64,000 nucleotides of DNA from Nocardioides sp. dk884 (GCF_009557055.1 NZ_CP045649.1:2827501-2891500), one strand, 5' to 3'. Counted from the first letter of the stretch, positions 45,245 to 54,694 are shown. Program-made: numbers and translations. Notes: a model not told the origin generated them from the sequence alone.

Positions 45245-45407
45245 CCCTCGATCCTGCCGCCTCCCACCGAGCGGCTGTCAACCGGTGCCGCCAACCCCAG
45301 GGCCCCGACGCGCGTCCCATCCGCACAGCGCCCGGGCTCGGGCGCGGCGACACGCGGCAGGTCCGGGGAGGCTCCGCCCCACCGGAGCGACCAGGGAGGA
45401 TGAGACC

Positions 45408-46340
45408 ATGAACGCGATCCGCTGGACCCGCACTCTCTCCTTCACCGCCACGGCCGCCGTGACGCTCGCCGTGCTCGCCGGCTGCGGCGAGGACGAGCCC
45501 ACCGCGACCGACCCGGTGTCGGTCGAGAGCTCCAGCGGCGGCACGCCGTCACCGTCGCCCAGCGCGTCCACCGACCCCTCGGCGAGCCCGACGACGACCC
45601 CGACGGAGAGCACCGGCAAGCAGGCCACCGTCCCGGCGTACTTCGTCGGCGAGACCCCCCAGGGCGCACGGCTCTACCGCGAGTTCCGCCAGGTGAGCGC
45701 CGACGACGCGCTCGCGGCCGCGGCCCGGCTGGTGACCACCGGTGACGCACTCGACCCCGACTACCGCACGCTGTTCCCGGCCGGGGAGTTCGCGAGCGTC
45801 GAGTACGCCGACGGCCGGTTCGTGGCCACGCTCGCCGACGAGAGCTGGCGCGACGCGCCGTCCGGGATGTCGAAGCAGGACGCGGAGCTCGCCGTGCAGC
45901 AGCTGGTGCACACCCTGCAGGGCGTGCAGCAGGAACGCGCCCCCCTCGAGGTGGTCCTCGACGGCTCCCCCACCACCCTGCTCGGCGTCGACACCGCCGG
46001 CGGGGTCACCAACGCCGACCAGCTCAGCACCCTCGCACTGGTCAACGTCACCTCGCCGACGGAGGGCGCCCGCACCGGCGGCACCATCACCGCCAGCGGC
46101 GTGGCCTCCTCCTTCGAGGCGACGGTCCCGTGGGAGGTACGCCGCGGCGACGAGGTCGTGCTCGACGGGTTCGCGACCGCGGAGGGCTGGATGGACCGGC
46201 TCTACCCGTGGGAGGTCGAGGTCGACCTGTCGGGCCTGGAGCCGGGTGAGTACACCTTCGTCGCGCGCACCGACGACCCGTCCGGCGGCGCCGAGGGCAA
46301 CGGGCCCACCGAGGACACCAAGACCATCAACGTGGGCTAG
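45408..46340 (+). CDS. GerMN/Gmad2-domain lipoprotein
   Basis: A 310-residue lipoprotein. Signal peptide ends VLAGC at the lipobox. A Ser/Thr/Pro linker follows, then a GerMN-like domain (VPAYFVGETPQGARLYREFRQV ... GVQQERAPLEVVLDG) and a Gmad2-type immunoglobulin-like domain (VNVTSPTEGARTGGTITASGVASSFEATVPWEV ... LEPGEYTFVARTDDPSG). Such lipoproteins are common in actinobacteria near cell-envelope genes; their role is not established. A decayed copy of its 3' end lies between the two adhesin genes, proving a tandem duplication. Confidence 0.85.
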   Translation: MNAIRWTRTLSFTATAAVTLAVLAGCGEDEPTATDPVSVESSSGGTPSPSPSASTDPSASPTTTPTESTGKQATVPAYFVGETPQGARLYREFRQVSADDALAAAARLVTTGDALDPDYRTLFPAGEFASVEYADGRFVATLADESWRDAPSGMSKQDAELAVQQLVHTLQGVQQERAPLEVVLDGSPTTLLGVDTAGGVTNADQLSTLALVNVTSPTEGARTGGTITASGVASSFEATVPWEVRRGDEVVLDGFATAEGWMDRLYPWEVEVDLSGLEPGEYTFVARTDDPSGGAEGNGPTEDTKTINVG

Positions 46341-46432
46341 GTCCTATAACAGCCGAGCCGCAGGAGGGCACGGCGCCACGCCGTTCGCGCCGCGTGATAG
46401 ATGAGTCGCCGTCCATTTTCCGGAGGTGACTC

Positions 46433-48361
46433 ATGCATCCAACCCTTCTCCGGCGACTGGCGGTCGTGCTCACCACGCTCCTGCTGGGCGCCACCACATT
46501 TCTCGTGCCCTCGCCCGCCGGGGCCGCACCGGCATCCGGCGGGCAGGCCCGCGACGGCCTCGGCTCGATCTTCACCGAGCTCCAGATCCTCCCCATGACC
46601 GGCGACCTGGGCGTGATCGGCGTCCAGGCGCACCAGGCGCCGGCGAGCTTCGACCCGCTCACCGGCTACCCGGAGACGCTCCCGCCGGGGTCGAAGCCCA
46701 AGAAGACCTCCTACCTGGGACCGATCCCGACCAAGGACCCGAACGGCAACACCGCCCTCACCTACTGCATCGACCTGGTCGTCAGCACCGACAGCGGGGT
46801 CAACTACGAGCGCGGCGAGTGGACCGAGGCCAACGTGCCGAACATCGGCTACATCGCCTACCTCCTGAAGAACTACTACCCCGCCGCGCCGCGGCCGGCG
46901 GACGTACCCGACAACGTCAAGGCCGCCGCCGTGCAGGCCGCGATCTGGTACTTCACCGACCGGCTGGTGATCGACGCGGAGGCCGAGCCCGAGTTCTTCG
47001 CGCTGACGTCGGCCATCGTCGCCGACGCGCTCGCCCACGGTCCCGCGACCGAGCCCGCGGCGCCGAACCTCTCGATCTCCCCTGACACGGCAGGGGCGCC
47101 CGAGACCGGGGACCCGGCCGGACCCTTCACCGTCACCGCCGACGGACCCGCGACGCTGCGGGTCGACGGCGTCGAGGTGTTCAGCGACGCGGCCGGCACC
47201 CAGCAGCTGGCCGACGGCGACACCGTGCAGGCCGGCGCACAGCTGTGGGTCCGCTCGGTCAGCCCGGACACGCCCCAGGGATTCTCGCTTCAGCGCCAGG
47301 TGACGGTCCCCGTGAACACCGTGTACCTCTACGACGGCAGCAACCCCGGCCGGAAGGACGCGCAGAAGATCATCCTCGCCCAGGACGCGACCCTCGAGGC
47401 GGTGGCGAGCGTGCGCATCACGCCGTACGCCGCGGGCGGGATCGAGGTCACCAAGACCATCAGCGGCACCGGGGCCGGGCTCCAGGACCGCGTGGTCGTC
47501 GAGGTCTCCTGCACCCCGCAGGGGGGCGGCGACCCGGTCGTGCGCACGGCCACGATCCCGGCCGGCACCGGCGCGGGCACTCAGATCCTGTCGTTCACCG
47601 GCCTGCCGGACGGCGCGCAGTGCACGATCACCGAGACCGAGAACGGCGACAACGAGTTCGTCAACCTCACCGCCTCCTCCCTGGCGCCCGACACCGTCAC
47701 GATCGTGGCCGGCACGGCCGTCGTGGTCGAGGCCAGCAACGAGTACGAGCGCGCCTACGGGCAGCTGCAGGTCACCAAGCGGATCACCGGACCCGCCGCC
47801 GGCGCTCAGGACGAGGTCGTGATCGCCGTCGACTGCGACGACCCGCAGGGCGCGTCCCCCGAGGGCGCCTTCGACCGGGAGTACACGATCCCGGCCGGCG
47901 CCCCGGCGGGCTCCTACCCGCAGGAGGTCGTCGCTGAGATCCCTGCCGGCACCGTCTGCACGGTGACCGAGACCACCGACGGGGCCACCGACACCGTCGT
48001 CGCCGCACCGGTGCGCATCACGCCGGGCACCGCCACGATCACCGACGGGGAGACCGCGGCCGTCACGGTCACCAACACCTACCGCGAGCGGGAGGTCGTC
48101 CCGGACCCGGAGCCGACCCCGGACCCTGGCCAGGACCAGGACCCGGACCCGGACCCGGACCCGGGTCAGCGCGATGACCAGGACCAGGAGGAGGCGCGGG
48201 TCGAGGAGGACGAGGAGGCCGACGTGGCCTCCGGCGACCTGCCCCACACCGGCGGGCAGGGCGGCCTGGTCGCGCTGCGCCTCGGGCTGGCACTGCTGCT
48301 CAGCGGCGCCGGGCTGCTGGCGGCGCGCCGCCTCGCCGGCCTCCGCACCAGGAAGTCCTGA
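46433..48361 (+). CDS. Sortase-anchored thioester-domain adhesin (copy 1)
   Basis: A 642-residue surface protein. Signal peptide ends PSPAGAAPA. A thioester (TQXA-type) domain covers about residues 45-190: Cys112 in LTYCIDL and Gln168 in AVQAAIWYFTD should form the internal thioester that lets such domains bond covalently to host or environmental amines. A beta-rich stalk follows, with two DUF5979-like repeats (EVTKTISGTGAGLQDRVVVEVSC; QVTKRITGPAAGAQDEVVIAVDC), a Pro-Asp repeat region, and an LPHTG sortase signal with membrane helix and basic tail. GGAGGTGA precedes the ATG. No sortase gene is in the window. Confidence 0.88.
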   Translation: MHPTLLRRLAVVLTTLLLGATTFLVPSPAGAAPASGGQARDGLGSIFTELQILPMTGDLGVIGVQAHQAPASFDPLTGYPETLPPGSKPKKTSYLGPIPTKDPNGNTALTYCIDLVVSTDSGVNYERGEWTEANVPNIGYIAYLLKNYYPAAPRPADVPDNVKAAAVQAAIWYFTDRLVIDAEAEPEFFALTSAIVADALAHGPATEPAAPNLSISPDTAGAPETGDPAGPFTVTADGPATLRVDGVEVFSDAAGTQQLADGDTVQAGAQLWVRSVSPDTPQGFSLQRQVTVPVNTVYLYDGSNPGRKDAQKIILAQDATLEAVASVRITPYAAGGIEVTKTISGTGAGLQDRVVVEVSCTPQGGGDPVVRTATIPAGTGAGTQILSFTGLPDGAQCTITETENGDNEFVNLTASSLAPDTVTIVAGTAVVVEASNEYERAYGQLQVTKRITGPAAGAQDEVVIAVDCDDPQGASPEGAFDREYTIPAGAPAGSYPQEVVAEIPAGTVCTVTETTDGATDTVVAAPVRITPGTATITDGETAAVTVTNTYREREVVPDPEPTPDPGQDQDPDPDPDPGQRDDQDQEEARVEEDEEADVASGDLPHTGGQGGLVALRLGLALLLSGAGLLAARRLAGLRTRKS

Positions 48362-48369
48362 CCCCGGCC

Positions 48370-48568
48370 GAGGGCGCCCGCACCGCTGGCACCATCACCG
48401 CCAGCGGTGTGGCGTCCACCCCGGAGGCCACGTGCCGTGGGAGGTCGAGGTCGACCCCTCCGACCTGGAGCCGGGTGAGTACACCTTCGTCGCGCGCACC
48501 GACGACCCGTCAGGGGCGCCGAGGGCAACGGGCCGACGGAGGACACCAAGACCATCACCGTGGGCTAG
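48370..48568 (+). pseudogene. Decayed 3' fragment of the Gmad2 lipoprotein gene
   Basis: This stretch matches 46062-46340, the end of the GerMN/Gmad2 gene (LEPGEYTFVARTDDPSG part and GTGGGCTAG stop). It lacks a start and signal peptide. A 78-bp piece is missing, exactly between two copies of CCCGTGGGAGGT that occur at 46127 and 46205 in the intact gene, leaving one copy. A later 1-base loss near the GGCGCCGAG shifts the frame. It records the duplication that produced the second adhesin. Confidence 0.85.
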
Positions 48569-48660
48569 GTCGCATATCAGCGCGATCTGAGGAGGGCAAG
48601 GCGACACACCGGTGGGGCCGCGTGATAAATGATTCGCCGTCCATTTTCCGGAGGTGACTC

Positions 48661-50574
48661 ATGCATCCGACCCTTCTCCGGCGACTGGCGGTCGTGCTCA
48701 CCACGCTCCTGCTGGGCGCCACCACATTTCTCGTACCCTCACCCGCCGGGGCGACACCGGCTGGCGGGCAGGTACGCAGCCTCGGCTCGATCTTCACCGA
48801 GCTCCAGACGGTCTCCATCACCGGCCAGCCAGGACTTCGCAACGTCGACAGCTTCGTCGCGCCGTCCAGCTTCGACCCGCTCACCGGCTACCCGGAGACA
48901 ACCCCGGAGGGATCCACGCCCCACCAGGACTCCTACCTGGGGCTGATCCTGGCGAAGGACGGCCACGGCGAGAACGCTCTCACCTACTGCATCGACATGT
49001 TCACCGGCACGGGGGCCGGGATCAACTACAAGCGCGGTGACTGGAGCGAGGCCAACGTGCCGAACATCGGCTACCTCGGCTACATCCTGGAGAACTACTT
49101 CCCCACCGCGCCGCGTCCGGCGGGCGTCTCCGACGACCTCAAGGCCGCCGCCACGCAGGCCGCGATCTGGTACTTCACCGACCGGATGGTGCTCGACCCC
49201 GCCGCCGAGCCCGAGCTGCACGCGCTGACGTCGGCCATCGTCGCCGACGCACTCGCCAACGGTCCCGCGACCGAGCCCGCGGCGCCGAACCTCTCGATCT
49301 CCCCCGACACGGCCGAGGCGCCCGTGACCGGGGAGCTGGTCGGGCCCTTCACCGTCACCGCCGACGGACCCGCGACGCTGCTGGTCGACGGCGTCGAGGT
49401 GTTCAGCGACGCCGCTGGCACCCAGCAGCTGGTCGACGGCGACACCGTGCAGGCCGGCGCACAGCTGTGGGTCCGCACGGTCAGCCGGGACACGCCCCAG
49501 GGATTCGCCCTCCAACGCCAGGTGAGGGTCCCCGAAAGCACCGTTTACCTCTACGACGGCAGCACCCCCGGATGGTCCGACGCGCAGAAGCTGATCCTCG
49601 CCCAGGAGAAGACCCTCGAGGCAGTGGCGAGCGTGCGCATCACGCCGTACGCCGAGGGCGGGATCGACGTCATCAAGACCATCGGCGGCACCGGGGCCGG
49701 GCTCCAGGACCGCGTGGTCGTCGAGGTCACCTGCACCCCGCAGGGTGGCGGCGACCCGGTCGTGCGCACGGCCACGATCCCGGCTGGGACCGGTGCGGGC
49801 CGCCAGACCCTGTCGTTCACCGGCCTGCCGGCCGGGGCGCAGTGCACGATCACCGAGACCGAGAACGGCGACAACGCCCTCGTGAACCTCACCGCCTCCT
49901 CCCTGGAGCCCGACACCGTCACGATCGCCGAGGGTGCGATCGTCGAGGTCGTGGCCACCAACGAGTACGAGCGCGCCTACGGGCAGCTGCAGGTCACCAA
50001 GCGGATCACCGGGCCCGCCGCCGGCGCGCAGGGCGAGGTCGTGATCGCCGTCGACTGCGACGACCCCGAGGACGCCTTCGACAGGGAGTACACGATCCCG
50101 GCCGGCGCCCCGGCGGGCTCCCACCCGCAGGCAGTCGTCACCGACATCCCCGCCGGCACCGTCTGCACGGTCACCGAGACAGCCAACGGGGCCACCGACA
50201 CCGTCATCGCCGGACCGGTACGCATCGAGCCCGCCACCGCCACGATCACCGACGGGGAGACCGCGGCGGTCACCGTCACCAACACCTACCGCGAGCGGGA
50301 GGCGGGTCCGGAGCCGACCCCGACCCCGGACCCGGAGCCGACCCCGGACCCTGGCCAGGACCAGGACCCGGACCAGGGTCAGCGCGATGACCAGGACCAG
50401 GACGAGGCCCGGGTCGAGGAGGACGACGAGGCCGTGGTGGCCTCCGGCGACCTGCCCCACACCGGCGGCCAGGGTGCCCTGGTCGCGCTGCGCCTCGGGC
50501 TCGCACTGCTGCTCAGCGGTGCCGGACTGCTCGCGCTGCGCCGCCTCCCCGGCCTCCGCACCCCGCGGTCGTGA
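48661..50574 (+). CDS. Sortase-anchored thioester-domain adhesin (copy 2)
   Basis: A 637-residue paralogue of the preceding adhesin, duplicated in tandem. The signal peptide is the same. The thioester residues are Cys110 (LTYCIDM) and Gln166 in ATQAAIWYFTD, the classic TQXA form. Between residues 50 and 130 the two copies differ strongly, while the stalk repeats, Pro-Asp linker and LPHTG anchor are nearly identical. This pattern fits diversification of the binding face with a conserved anchor. The same GGAGGTGA ribosome site precedes it. A strong terminator follows. Confidence 0.88.
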   Translation: MHPTLLRRLAVVLTTLLLGATTFLVPSPAGATPAGGQVRSLGSIFTELQTVSITGQPGLRNVDSFVAPSSFDPLTGYPETTPEGSTPHQDSYLGLILAKDGHGENALTYCIDMFTGTGAGINYKRGDWSEANVPNIGYLGYILENYFPTAPRPAGVSDDLKAAATQAAIWYFTDRMVLDPAAEPELHALTSAIVADALANGPATEPAAPNLSISPDTAEAPVTGELVGPFTVTADGPATLLVDGVEVFSDAAGTQQLVDGDTVQAGAQLWVRTVSRDTPQGFALQRQVRVPESTVYLYDGSTPGWSDAQKLILAQEKTLEAVASVRITPYAEGGIDVIKTIGGTGAGLQDRVVVEVTCTPQGGGDPVVRTATIPAGTGAGRQTLSFTGLPAGAQCTITETENGDNALVNLTASSLEPDTVTIAEGAIVEVVATNEYERAYGQLQVTKRITGPAAGAQGEVVIAVDCDDPEDAFDREYTIPAGAPAGSHPQAVVTDIPAGTVCTVTETANGATDTVIAGPVRIEPATATITDGETAAVTVTNTYREREAGPEPTPTPDPEPTPDPGQDQDPDQGQRDDQDQDEARVEEDDEAVVASGDLPHTGGQGALVALRLGLALLLSGAGLLALRRLPGLRTPRS

Positions 50575-50624
50575 CCCCGGGGGCACCCACGTCGCGCGCC
50601 TGAGCGCGACGCGTCCGCTCGATC

Positions 50625-50664
50625 GCCGTCACCCGCGCCCGCACCTGCGGGCGCGGGTGACGGC
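50625..50664. terminator. 19-bp perfect hairpin between adhesin 2 and rsmE
   Basis: GCCGTCACCCGCGCCCGCA (50625-50643) pairs with its exact complement (50646-50664) across two bases. It lies between convergent genes and can terminate both. Confidence 0.7.
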
Positions 50665-50713
50665 TTGCCCGCTCGAGCCGGTCGACGACCGGCGGGGCGG
50701 TGGGCCGCCGGGG

Positions 50714-51463
50714 TCAGGACCAGCGCGGGGTGCGCGACAGCAGCGCGGCCGTCGCGGCGACACCGGCTGTGGAGGTGCGCAGCACCTCGGCACCCAGGCG
50801 CACCGAGGCGGCCCCAGCCGCGACGAACGCGGCGACCTCCTCGTCGGTGAGCCCGCCCTCGGGGCCGACCACGATCACGAGCGGGCCCTCGGCTGGCAGG
50901 TTGAGGGAGGCGAGCGGCACCGATGCCTCCTCGTGCAGCACGACCGCCAGCGGGGCGTCGGCGACCAGGGCGAGCACGTCGTTGGTGGAGGCCAGCTCGT
51001 CGACGACCGGGAACCAGCTGCGCCGCGACTGCTTGGCGGCCTCCCGGGCCGTGGCCCGCCAGCGGGCCAGGGACTTCGCGGCGCGCTCGCCCTTCCAGAC
51101 CGCGACCGAGCGCGACGCGGCCCACGGGACCACCCGCGCCACGCCGACCTCGGTGAGCATCTCGACCGCGAGCTCGCCGCGGTCGCCCTTGGGGAGCGCC
51201 TGCACGACCACGATCGCGGGCGCAGGCTCGGGGATCCGGCGCACGTCGAGCACCGTGGCGCTCAGCAGCCGCTTGCCGGTGGCGGCGATCTCGGCCGTGA
51301 CCGATGTGCCGGCTCCGTCGGTGAGCACCAGCCGCTCCCCCACGCGCATGCGGCGTACGGCGACGGCGTGGTGGGCCTCGTCGCCCTCCAGGGTCAGCGA
51401 CGTGCCGGGTGCGGCGTCGACCAGGGAGTCGGCGGAGTCGACCAGGTGGACCGGGAGCGACAT
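50714..51463 (-). CDS. rsmE: 16S rRNA (uracil-1498-N3)-methyltransferase
   Basis: A 249-residue SPOUT methyltransferase that modifies U1498 of 16S rRNA. It has an N-terminal PUA-like part (LTLEGDEAHHAVAVRRMRVGERLVL), ALPKGDRGELAVEMLTEVGVARVVPW, ERAAKSLARWRATAREAAKQSRR, and the knot motifs VIVVGPEGGLTDEEV and LGAEVLRTSTAGVAATA. ATG at 51463 gives MSLPVHLVDS. It lies 4 bp after dnaJ in the hrcA-dnaJ-rsmE operon. Confidence 0.94.
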   Translation of the reverse strand: MSLPVHLVDSADSLVDAAPGTSLTLEGDEAHHAVAVRRMRVGERLVLTDGAGTSVTAEIAATGKRLLSATVLDVRRIPEPAPAIVVVQALPKGDRGELAVEMLTEVGVARVVPWAASRSVAVWKGERAAKSLARWRATAREAAKQSRRSWFPVVDELASTNDVLALVADAPLAVVLHEEASVPLASLNLPAEGPLVIVVGPEGGLTDEEVAAFVAAGAASVRLGAEVLRTSTAGVAATAALLSRTPRWS

Positions 51464-51467
51464 CGGC

Positions 51468-52637
51468 TCAGTGGTTGAACGCGTCGCGCAGCCGGCCGAA
51501 GACCGACTTGGAGCCGGGACGGACCTGCCCGCCCGGGTTCTCCTCGCCCCGCAGGGCGGCGAACTCACGCAGCAGCTCCTCCTGGCGGGCGTCCAGACGG
51601 GTCGGGGTCTCGACGGCCACCGCGACCACCAGGTCGCCGCGCCCGCCGCGCAGGCCGGGCACACCGCGCCCACGCAGCACCTGCTGGCTGCCCGACTGGG
51701 TGCCCGGACGCACCTCGAGCTCGAACTCGGTCTCCTTGCCCTCGCGGTCCTCCTCGTCGAGGTCGGCCTCGAGGGTGGGCAGCGTGAGCGTGGTGCCGAG
51801 CGCCGCGGCGCTCATCGGGACCGTGACCGTGCAGTGCAGGTCGTTGCCCTGGCGCACGAAGGTCTCGTGCGGAGCCACCCGGATCTCGACGTACAGGTCG
51901 CCGGCGGGGCCGCCACCGGGGCCGACCTCGCCCTGCTCGGCCAGCTGCACGCGCACACCGTCGTCGACGCCCGCGGGGATCTTGACGGTGAGGCTGCGGC
52001 GCGAGCGCACGCGGCCCTCGCCGGAGCACTCCCGGCACGGGTCGGGGATGATCGAGCCGAGACCACGGCACGCCGCGCAGGGGCGCAGCGTGCGGATCTC
52101 GCCGAGGAAGGACCGCTGCACGTGGGCGACCTCGCCCTGGCCGTGGCAGGTCTCGCAGGTGACCGGCTGGCTGCCGGGGGCGGCACCGTCGCCGTGGCAG
52201 GTCTCGCACAGCACCGCGGTGTCGACCTTGAGCTCGCGGGTGACGCCGAACGCCGCCTCGGCAAGCTCGACCTCGAGACGGATCAGGGCGTCCTGGCCGC
52301 GCTGGACGCGCGAGCGCGGGCCACGTCCGCCGCCGGCGCCCGGCTGACCGCCGAAGAAGGCGTCCATGATGTCGGTGAAGGAGAACCCGGCGCCCTGGCC
52401 GAAGCCGCCGGCACCGGCGCCGGCGAACGGGTCGCCGCCGCGGTCGTACGCCGCGCGCTTCTGCGGGTCGGAGAGCACCTCGTAGGCGTGGCTGACGACC
52501 TTGAACTGCTCCTGCGTCTCCGGGTCGGGGTTGACGTCCGGGTGCAGCTTGCGCGCGAGCCTCCGGTAGGCCTTCTTGATGGTGTCGGCGTCCGCGTCGC
52601 GGGCGACACCGAGAAGCTCGTACAGGTCCTGGCTCAA
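51468..52637 (-). CDS. dnaJ: Chaperone DnaJ
   Basis: A 389-residue DnaJ co-chaperone that delivers clients to DnaK. The J domain has the HPD motif ([10 protein letters not shown]) and [24 protein letters not shown] Gly/Phe region ([18 protein letters not shown]) follows, then four CxxCxGxG zinc modules ([32 protein letters not shown]). The TTG start at 52637 has no clear alternative. It follows hrcA, the typical layout of the second actinobacterial dnaJ. Confidence 0.95.
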   Translation of the reverse strand: MSQDLYELLGVARDADADTIKKAYRRLARKLHPDVNPDPETQEQFKVVSHAYEVLSDPQKRAAYDRGGDPFAGAGAGGFGQGAGFSFTDIMDAFFGGQPGAGGGRGPRSRVQRGQDALIRLEVELAEAAFGVTRELKVDTAVLCETCHGDGAAPGSQPVTCETCHGQGEVAHVQRSFLGEIRTLRPCAACRGLGSIIPDPCRECSGEGRVRSRRSLTVKIPAGVDDGVRVQLAEQGEVGPGGGPAGDLYVEIRVAPHETFVRQGNDLHCTVTVPMSAAALGTTLTLPTLEADLDEEDREGKETEFELEVRPGTQSGSQQVLRGRGVPGLRGGRGDLVVAVAVETPTRLDARQEELLREFAALRGEENPGGQVRPGSKSVFGRLRDAFNH

Positions 52638-52724
52638 CGTCTGCTCTCTCTGCTGGGGCGGTGCGGGGCGAGGGCTGCCGGGAGGCAGCCCGGAGTGGGT
52701 GGAGGCGTCCGGCGGTGGGGCCGG

Positions 52725-53747
52725 TCAGCCCTCCTCGAGGATGCGCGACACGTAGCGGGCGACGGCGCGCACCGCTGACATCGTGCCGGGGTAGTCCATG
52801 CGGGTCGGTCCGACGATGCCGAGCGTGGCCACGGCGCTGTCGCGCGGGCCGTAGCCGGTGGCCACGACGCTCGTCGAGGAGAACTGCTCGTAGGGGCCCT
52901 CCGCGCCGATGCGCACGGTCAGCGCCCCGCCGGAGGTCGCCTCGCCGAGGAGCTTGAGGAGTACGACGTGCTCCTCGAGCGCCTCCAGGAGCGGGCGGAC
53001 CGCGGAGTCGAAGGAGTCGCCGTAGCGCGCGAGGTTGGCCGCGCCACCCACGGCGATCCGCTCCGAGGAACGGTGGTCGACCATCGCCTCGACGAGCGCG
53101 TCGACCACGGCCGCGGTGTGCACCGCCTCGGGCGCCGGGTGCTCGGGGACGATGTCGCCCAGCGCCGTCGCGGCCGCGGAGATCACCTCGCCGGTGGCGG
53201 CCCGGTTGACCCGGGCGCGCAGGTCGGCGAGCGCCTGGTCGTCGATCTCGGAGTCGAGCTCGACGAGGCGCTGCTCGACCCGGCCGGTGCTCAGGATCAG
53301 CACCGCCAGGAGCCGGGTCGGGGTCAGCGACACCAGCTCGATGTGGCGCACGGTCGAGCGCGAGAGCGTGGGGTACTGCACGACGGCGACCTGGCGGGTC
53401 AGCTGGGAGAGCAGGCGCACGGAGCGCTGCACCACGTCGTCGAGGTCCACGGCCCCGTCGAGGAACGAGGAGATCGCGCGACGCTCCGCGCTGCTCATCG
53501 GGCGCACCGTGGTGAGCCGGTCGACGAAGAGCCGGTAGCCCTTGTCGGTGGGGACCCGGCCGGCACTGGTGTGCGGCTGGGTGATCAGGCCCTCGTCCTC
53601 GAGGGCCGCCATGTCGTTGCGCACCGTGGCGGGCGAGACGCCCAGCCCGTGCCGCTCGACCAGGGCCTTGGAGCCCACCGGCTCCTCTGTCGCGACGTAG
53701 TCCTCCACGATCGCGCGGAGCACGGCGAGCCTGCGGTCCTCCTGCAT
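52725..53747 (-). CDS. hrcA: Heat-inducible transcription repressor HrcA
   Basis: A 340-residue HrcA repressor controlling heat-shock operons through CIRCE. The N-terminal winged helix reads [50 protein letters not shown], then [20 protein letters not shown], the family signature. The C-terminal dimer domain ends [22 protein letters not shown] at 53747 follows GGGAGG. A CIRCE operator 56 bp upstream indicates autoregulation. Confidence 0.96.
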   Translation of the reverse strand: MQEDRRLAVLRAIVEDYVATEEPVGSKALVERHGLGVSPATVRNDMAALEDEGLITQPHTSAGRVPTDKGYRLFVDRLTTVRPMSSAERRAISSFLDGAVDLDDVVQRSVRLLSQLTRQVAVVQYPTLSRSTVRHIELVSLTPTRLLAVLILSTGRVEQRLVELDSEIDDQALADLRARVNRAATGEVISAAATALGDIVPEHPAPEAVHTAAVVDALVEAMVDHRSSERIAVGGAANLARYGDSFDSAVRPLLEALEEHVVLLKLLGEATSGGALTVRIGAEGPYEQFSSTSVVATGYGPRDSAVATLGIVGPTRMDYPGTMSAVRAVARYVSRILEEG

Positions 53748-53802
53748 GTCTCGCCTCCCTGATCCATCGAACTTGTCGGTCTCGGGTCCAGCACACAGGG
53801 CG

Positions 53803-53829
53803 CTGGCACTCCACATCCTGGAGTGCCAA
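53803..53829 (-). promoter_or_regulatory. CIRCE operator before hrcA
   Basis: On the minus strand TTGGCACTC, 9 bases, GAGTGCCAG: an 8-of-9 match between arms and close to the CIRCE consensus TTAGCACTC-N9-GAGTGCTAA. It lies just downstream of a TAGTAG/TAGGAT-type -10, so HrcA would block the start of transcription. Confidence 0.9.
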
Positions 53830-53884
53830 TCCTACTAGGCGTCCCGCCCACTCGGTGGAATCCACGCTCGCGCGGCGCAGGCAG

Positions 53885-53903
53885 GAAGGTTAGGCTGGCC
53901 TTA
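53885..53903 (+). promoter_or_regulatory. IdeR/DtxR-type iron box
   Basis: GAAGGTTAGGCTGGCCTTA matches 14 of 19 positions of TTAGGTTAGGCTAACCTAA, the IdeR/DmdR consensus. It lies 18 bp before the GTG of the DUF2470 gene and includes TAGGCT, a probable -10 hexamer. Confidence 0.75.
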
Positions 53904-53920
53904 CTTACGTAGGAGGAGCC

Positions 53921-54670
53921 GTGACCGCAGACCCCACCACCCGCCCGCTGCTCGATCCCGAGCAGGATGCCGCCCACGCGCGCAGCGTGCTGGCCTGCCC
54001 CGCCGCCGTCACCCTAGCCATCCAGGGGACCATCGAGGGAGCGGTCGATGGCCGCACCGACTCCGTGGTCGACACGACCGCCACCGGCCTCGGCGTGGAC
54101 GACCGTCACGGCACCCCCACCTTCCACTGCCCCGCCGGCTCCGGGCTCGCCGACGCCGCCGCCCGCGGCGCCCGCGCCACGATCACCGTGAGCAGCGGGC
54201 TCGGCGCCCCCGGCTCCGTCGAGCGCAACACCCAGCTGCTGGTCTCCGGTCGTCTCGCGGTGTGCGGGACCACCAGCTGCCGCTGCTGCGCGGAGTCCCG
54301 CGAGACGGTCGTCCTGACCCCCGAGACCGTCCTGCTCGCCCCGCCCGGGGCCCCGGCCGTCGAGGTCGCCCTGCCGCTGTTCCGCTCCCCCGACCACGAG
54401 CTCAACACCGGCTACCTCCAGCGCATCGCCCGGCACGTCGCCGAGGAGCACCAGGACCGGCTGCGCCGCACCGTCGCCACGGCCACCGCCACCCCGCTCG
54501 AGGAGGTGCTCGGCGTCGGGCTCTCCGCGCTGACCCGCGAGGGCGTCGACGTCGGCTGGGTCGACCTGCAGGGCGCCCACCGCTCCACGCTCACCTTCCC
54601 CCGGCCGGCGCGCAGCGCCGCCGAGCTGAGCGCGATGCTGCGCCGCGAGCTCGACGCCGGCCCCTGCTGA
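53921..54670 (+). CDS. DUF2470 protein (PNPOx-like split barrel), iron-regulated
   Basis: A 249-residue protein with a C-terminal DUF2470 domain (LNTGYLQRIARHVAEEHQDRLRRTVATATATPLEEV ... VDLQGAHRSTLTFPRPA) and an N-terminal half resembling the split-barrel domain of haem-utilisation (HugZ-like) proteins. The centre has a cysteine cluster CGTTSCRCCAES, which could bind metal. The GTG start follows AGGAGG. An IdeR box upstream means expression when iron is scarce, so a part in haem or iron handling is likely but not proved. Confidence 0.78.
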   Translation: MTADPTTRPLLDPEQDAAHARSVLACPAAVTLAIQGTIEGAVDGRTDSVVDTTATGLGVDDRHGTPTFHCPAGSGLADAAARGARATITVSSGLGAPGSVERNTQLLVSGRLAVCGTTSCRCCAESRETVVLTPETVLLAPPGAPAVEVALPLFRSPDHELNTGYLQRIARHVAEEHQDRLRRTVATATATPLEEVLGVGLSALTREGVDVGWVDLQGAHRSTLTFPRPARSAAELSAMLRRELDAGPC

Positions 54671-54694
54671 GCGGGACGCCGTAGGCTCACCCGG

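Larger units (their letters stand above)
46062..50574 (+). repeat. Tandem duplication, about 2.3-kb unit
   Basis: Unit 1 starts at about 46062 inside the Gmad2 lipoprotein gene and covers its 3' end, the intergenic leader and the first adhesin gene. Unit 2 starts at about 48370 (offset 2308) and repeats the same content in the same order. Near-identical stretches include the leader CCATTTTCCGGAGGTGACTC and the first 24 codons. The lipoprotein part decayed and the adhesin part stayed open. Confidence 0.85.

Noticed and set aside
48409..48657. 82-codon open frame between the two adhesin genes
   Set aside because: It is an out-of-frame reading of the decayed Gmad2 fragment.
48100..50420. Pro-Asp/Glu codon repeats near the adhesin C-termini as a minisatellite
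   Set aside because: The CCGGACCC-type repeats are short and in frame, and are better explained as the wall-spanning linker of the surface proteins.
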